Shown here: one piece after another, positions 61,312 to 64,000 of the stretch
Position numbering within the stretch: position 1 is the stretch's first letter
Layout of the letters: each line of letters begins with the position of its first letter
Notes under the pieces: generated by a model
Database searches by the model: none
Told to the model about the DNA's origin: nothing
The model's input: the letters and a program-made list of their open reading frames with translations, nothing else
Position numbers and translations under genes: made by a program
NCBI RefSeq assembly: GCF_000805385.1
Contig: NZ_JTJW01000006.1
Span: forward strand, 496,001 to 560,000
DNA: 64,000 bases
From: Mycolicibacterium setense
Lineage (GTDB): Bacteria; Actinomycetota; Actinomycetes; Mycobacteriales; Mycobacteriaceae
Direction of reading: 5' to 3'

Positions 61312-63113
61312 GCCGCGGCCCCCGTCACACCGTGGCGCTGCAACCACAACTCGAGCAGCGCGATCTGCCACAACTCATTGCCCCGCAGCGGGGTGAGCCT
61401 GCCGTTCGGGTCGGCCAGCAACCGGTCGACGGCCTCGGGGCGAAACAGACCGCGCTCCTTGGCTTCTGGCGCATACAGGGCATCGCGGACCATGTCCAGG
61501 TACGGCCCCTCGAGGTGGGTCAGTGCCGGAACCGGGAAGTAGCCCTTCGGGCGATCGATCACGGCTGCCGGAATCACCCGGCGCGCAGCCTGTTTGAGCA
61601 CGCCTTTGCCCCCGTAGGCGGTCTTCAGGCCCGGAGGGCAGGTGGCGGCCAACTCGACGAGCTCGTGGTCGAGGAACGGCACCCGGCCTTCCAGGCCCCA
61701 TGCCATCGTCATGTTGTCGACCCGCTTGACCGGGTCGTCGACCAGCATCACGGTGGTATCCAGACGCAACGCCCGGTCCACACCGGTCTGCGCTCCCGCC
61801 GCGGCGAAATGCTCGGTGACGAACACCCCGCTGGGATCGCCGTCGGCCCGGTATGCCTGGCTGATCAGCGCGCCCACGCCGGTGCTGTCCCGGTCGAAGA
61901 ATGCGCCGCGGTAACTGGACACCGAGCCTTCGAGGCCGGCTGCGCCGGGTTCGGCCATCGGCGGATACCAGTGGTACCCGGCGAAGACCTCGTCGGCGCC
62001 CTGCCCCGATTGCACCACCTTGACGTGCTTGGCGACTTCCTGGCTGAGCAGATAGAAGGCCACGCAGTCATGGCTGACCATCGGCTCGCTCATCGCGGCG
62101 ATGGCGCCGTCGAGTGCGGGCAGCATGCGGTCGGTGCCGATGCGGATCTGGTGATGGTCGGTCTCGAAGTGTTCGGCGATGATGTCGGAGTACTTGAACT
62201 CGTCACCGGCCACCCCGCCGACCGACTCGAAGCCGATCGAGAAGGTGGACAGGCCGTGCTGGCCGGCCTCGGCGAGCAGTCCGACGATCAGGCTGGAGTC
62301 GACACCGCCGGACAGCAGGCATCCGACGGGCACGTCGGCCACGAGCCGGCGCTCGACCGCGCGCCGCAGCGACTCAAGTACCGCGTCCTCCCAATCCCGT
62401 TCCGACCAGTCGGCCCGGTCGGCCTGCCGGGTGAAGTCCGGTGACCAGTAGACCGTGGTGTGCCGGCTGCCGTCGGGTTCGATGGCCACCACCGATGCGG
62501 GCGGCACCTTCTTGATGCCCTGCAGGATCGTCAGCGGGGGTGGGACCACGGAATGGAACGTGAGGTAGTGGTGCAGCGCGACCGGATCGATCCGGGTGTC
62601 GACGCCACCGCCGGCCAGCAGGGCGGGCAGTGAGGACGCGAACCGGATCCGGTGCGTGTCCTCGGTGATGTAGAGCGGCTTGATGCCCAGCCGATCGCGA
62701 CCCAGCAGGACGCGGCCGGTGTCGCGCTCGACGATCGCGAACGCGAACATCCCCATCAGGTGCTCGACGAACCGGTCACCCCAGTGGTGATAGGCCTTGA
62801 GCAACACTTCGGTGTCGCTGTGCGAGAAGAACCGGTACCCGTGCCCGGACAGTTCGCGGCGCAACTCCTGGTAGTTGTAGATGCAGCCGTTCCAGCAAAC
62901 GGTCAACCCGAGTTCGGGATCGACCATGGGCTGGGCGCCCGCTTCGGTCAGGTCAATGATTTTCAGGCGGCGGTGACCCAGTGCGACCCGGCCTTGCGAC
63001 CACACACCGGCCGCGTCCGGACCTCTGGGTGCCATCGCGTCAGCCATGGCCGACACCGCTGATATATCCGGTGTCCGGCCATCGAGACGCACCTCCCCGG
63101 CGGCTCCACACAT
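61308..63113 (-). CDS. asnO: N-acetylglutaminylglutamine amidotransferase (asparagine-synthase-like)
   Basis: 601-residue glutamine amidotransferase. N-terminal Ntn domain starting MCGAAGEVRLDG (Cys2 nucleophile), with RGPDAAG and HRRLKIIDL; C-terminal synthetase domain with LLSGGVDSSLI (about residue 268), GQGADEVFAGYHWYP and GLEGRVPFLDHELVE. Together with the ngg product it turns N-acetylglutaminylglutamine into its amide, NAGGN, an osmoprotectant known from Sinorhizobium and Pseudomonas. ATG 63113 is fixed by the required N-terminal Cys. Confidence 0.88.
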   Translation of the reverse strand: MCGAAGEVRLDGRTPDISAVSAMADAMAPRGPDAAGVWSQGRVALGHRRLKIIDLTEAGAQPMVDPELGLTVCWNGCIYNYQELRRELSGHGYRFFSHSDTEVLLKAYHHWGDRFVEHLMGMFAFAIVERDTGRVLLGRDRLGIKPLYITEDTHRIRFASSLPALLAGGGVDTRIDPVALHHYLTFHSVVPPPLTILQGIKKVPPASVVAIEPDGSRHTTVYWSPDFTRQADRADWSERDWEDAVLESLRRAVERRLVADVPVGCLLSGGVDSSLIVGLLAEAGQHGLSTFSIGFESVGGVAGDEFKYSDIIAEHFETDHHQIRIGTDRMLPALDGAIAAMSEPMVSHDCVAFYLLSQEVAKHVKVVQSGQGADEVFAGYHWYPPMAEPGAAGLEGSVSSYRGAFFDRDSTGVGALISQAYRADGDPSGVFVTEHFAAAGAQTGVDRALRLDTTVMLVDDPVKRVDNMTMAWGLEGRVPFLDHELVELAATCPPGLKTAYGGKGVLKQAARRVIPAAVIDRPKGYFPVPALTHLEGPYLDMVRDALYAPEAKERGLFRPEAVDRLLADPNGRLTPLRGNELWQIALLELWLQRHGVTGAAA

Positions 63114-63220
63114 CGATATCGACCCTACAAGGATCTCGCTGCGGTGTCGCAACCAAGGTGGGTCGGCCCGTCGCGACGGCGTGTCCCGGTCTTGTCGGCA
63201 GGCAGCCGTATTCTCCTCGC

Positions 63221-64000
63221 ATGAGGCCTGGATTCGGCTTCCGGATAGCTCGTGACGAGCTGATTCGCGATTTCGGCGCGCAGGCGACCGTGCGGGGTGA
63301 GCGCTATGCCGCCGAAGGCCGCGTGCGTGACATCGAGTTCGATGACGACGAGCACCTGCTGCGTGGACGGTGCGTGGGTTCGCATGGTCAGCTCTATGTC
63401 CTTGAGGTCGGGCTGTCACCGGGCAGCCGGGCTGTCGTCGAATGGGCTCTGTGTTCATGCCCGGTCGGCTCGTTCTGCAAACACGCGGTCGCCCTGGTGA
63501 CGGCGGCCTCGCCCGCCGACCCGGCCGCCCCGGCGGTCGAGCGCTGGCGCTACGTGTTGGACAAGGTGCTCGACGAGGTGGCGGTTCCCGCGGGCGGCGG
63601 CAAACCGATCGCGCTGGAGTTCTCCGTGGGCACCCCGACGCGCTACCGCCCGGGGACATTGCTGATGCTGCGCCCGCTGACGATGGGGAAACGGGGCAAC
63701 TGGATCTCCCGGGCGTTGACGTGGCGGCGCCTCATGGATCATCCCGACGCGGGCGAGTTCGACCGTGACCAGTACCGGGCGGTGCGGGCACTGGTGTCGG
63801 AGATGGAGCGGTACTACCCGTCGCGCGGCAGCGAGGGGATGTTGCTCAACGGAATGCCGGCCACCCTGTGGCCCCGGCTGGACGAGGCGCTGGATGCGGG
63901 CGTGACGGTTCTGGCCGACGACTCGAGCGGGATCCGCGCGGTCGAGCTGGTCAAGAACGTCCACCTGCGGTTGGATTTCGCCGCCGACAACGGTGGCGGT
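63221..64000 (+). CDS. SWIM zinc-finger protein (5' part, cut by window end)
   Basis: Reading frame from ATG 63221 stays open to the window edge (260 codons). The SWIM zinc finger is CSCPVGSFCKHAVAL (C-x-C-x5-C-x-H, about residues 80-90). Upstream sequence GAQATVRGERYAAEGRV is typical for the segment preceding the finger in SNF2-family helicases of actinobacteria; the helicase domain would lie beyond the window. Role probably in DNA repair or nucleic-acid handling, inferred only. Confidence 0.8.
   Translation, partial: MRPGFGFRIARDELIRDFGAQATVRGERYAAEGRVRDIEFDDDEHLLRGRCVGSHGQLYVLEVGLSPGSRAVVEWALCSCPVGSFCKHAVALVTAASPADPAAPAVERWRYVLDKVLDEVAVPAGGGKPIALEFSVGTPTRYRPGTLLMLRPLTMGKRGNWISRALTWRRLMDHPDAGEFDRDQYRAVRALVSEMERYYPSRGSEGMLLNGMPATLWPRLDEALDAGVTVLADDSSGIRAVELVKNVHLRLDFAADNGGG

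Overview
The window looks like a chromosomal segment of a non-tuberculous, fast-growing-type mycobacterium (Mycolicibacterium-like). It is GC-rich, about half of its start codons are not obviously ATG (many GTG, a TTG, and apparently one CTG), and its housekeeping backbone keeps the gene order of M. tuberculosis Rv2883c to Rv2861c: pyrH-frr-cdsA, rlmN, a DUF2631 membrane protein, dxr-rip1-ispG-GNAT, a penicillin-binding lipoprotein and map. Organism and locus-tag equivalences are from memory of the families, not from a search. I see no tRNA, rRNA, CRISPR array, transposase or phage gene.

Layout. 0-7.5 kb: an ECF sigma factor translationally coupled to an SDR, a metallo-beta-lactamase-fold hydrolase, a three-gene DUF1190 / ATP-grasp amidoligase / DUF350 operon, glycerate kinase, and a MarR regulator divergent from a methyltransferase over a perfect palindrome. 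7.6-12.8 kb: pyrH-frr-cdsA, a DMT exporter divergent from a LysR regulator, rlmN. 12.9-35.3 kb: an accessory catabolic region inserted between rlmN and the DUF2631 gene. 35.3-44.4 kb: DUF2631, photolyase, an F420-type oxidoreductase, two membrane proteins of unknown role, an RHH-type protein with a DUF4097 protein, a deazaflavin-dependent oxidoreductase, and an NmrA-like protein divergent from a SigI-like ECF sigma factor. 44.4-58.1 kb: dxr-rip1-ispG-GNAT, an aspartate decarboxylase / aspartate:alanine exchanger pair, PBP lipoprotein, DUF1707 protein, thioesterase, map, cobQ. 58.1-64 kb: a lipoprotein, an alpha/beta-hydrolase pseudoenzyme, the N-acetylglutaminylglutamine amide (NAGGN) osmolyte genes ngg-asnO, and the start of a SWIM zinc-finger protein cut by the window edge.

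Main discovery. The accessory region appears to be one regulon. Five intergenic regions (14.9, 16.8, 20.8, 24.0 and 33.7 kb) carry the same 26-27 bp operator with exactly constant spacing, (C/G)TTTACA-N14-TGT(CAC or AAAG). Two TetR paralogues with almost identical recognition helices (15.1-15.7 and 20.3-20.8 kb) lie inside it and are the obvious ligands. Through these sites the operator can control nearly every gene from 12.9 to 35.3 kb except a ParA/EspI-like ATPase: two P450s, a Baeyer-Villiger-type flavin monooxygenase, alcohol and aldehyde dehydrogenases, an SDR, an HSL-family esterase, an SMP-30 lactonase, CoA transferase, two thioesterases, an HpcH/HpaI aldolase, an APH-like kinase and a cytoplasmic GH3 glycosidase. 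Together these resemble an inducible pathway that deglycosylates, oxidises, ring-opens or cleaves a hydrophobic, possibly terpenoid or steroid-like glycoside and feeds acyl-CoA metabolism. The substrate is unknown.

Other structural signals: matched ECF promoters facing both ways between the NmrA-like gene and sigI; twin 17-bp sites exactly 63 bp apart upstream of lysR; and short tandem duplications containing stop codons at three convergent gene junctions, two of which share a 15-base core. Four long hairpins occur between genes.
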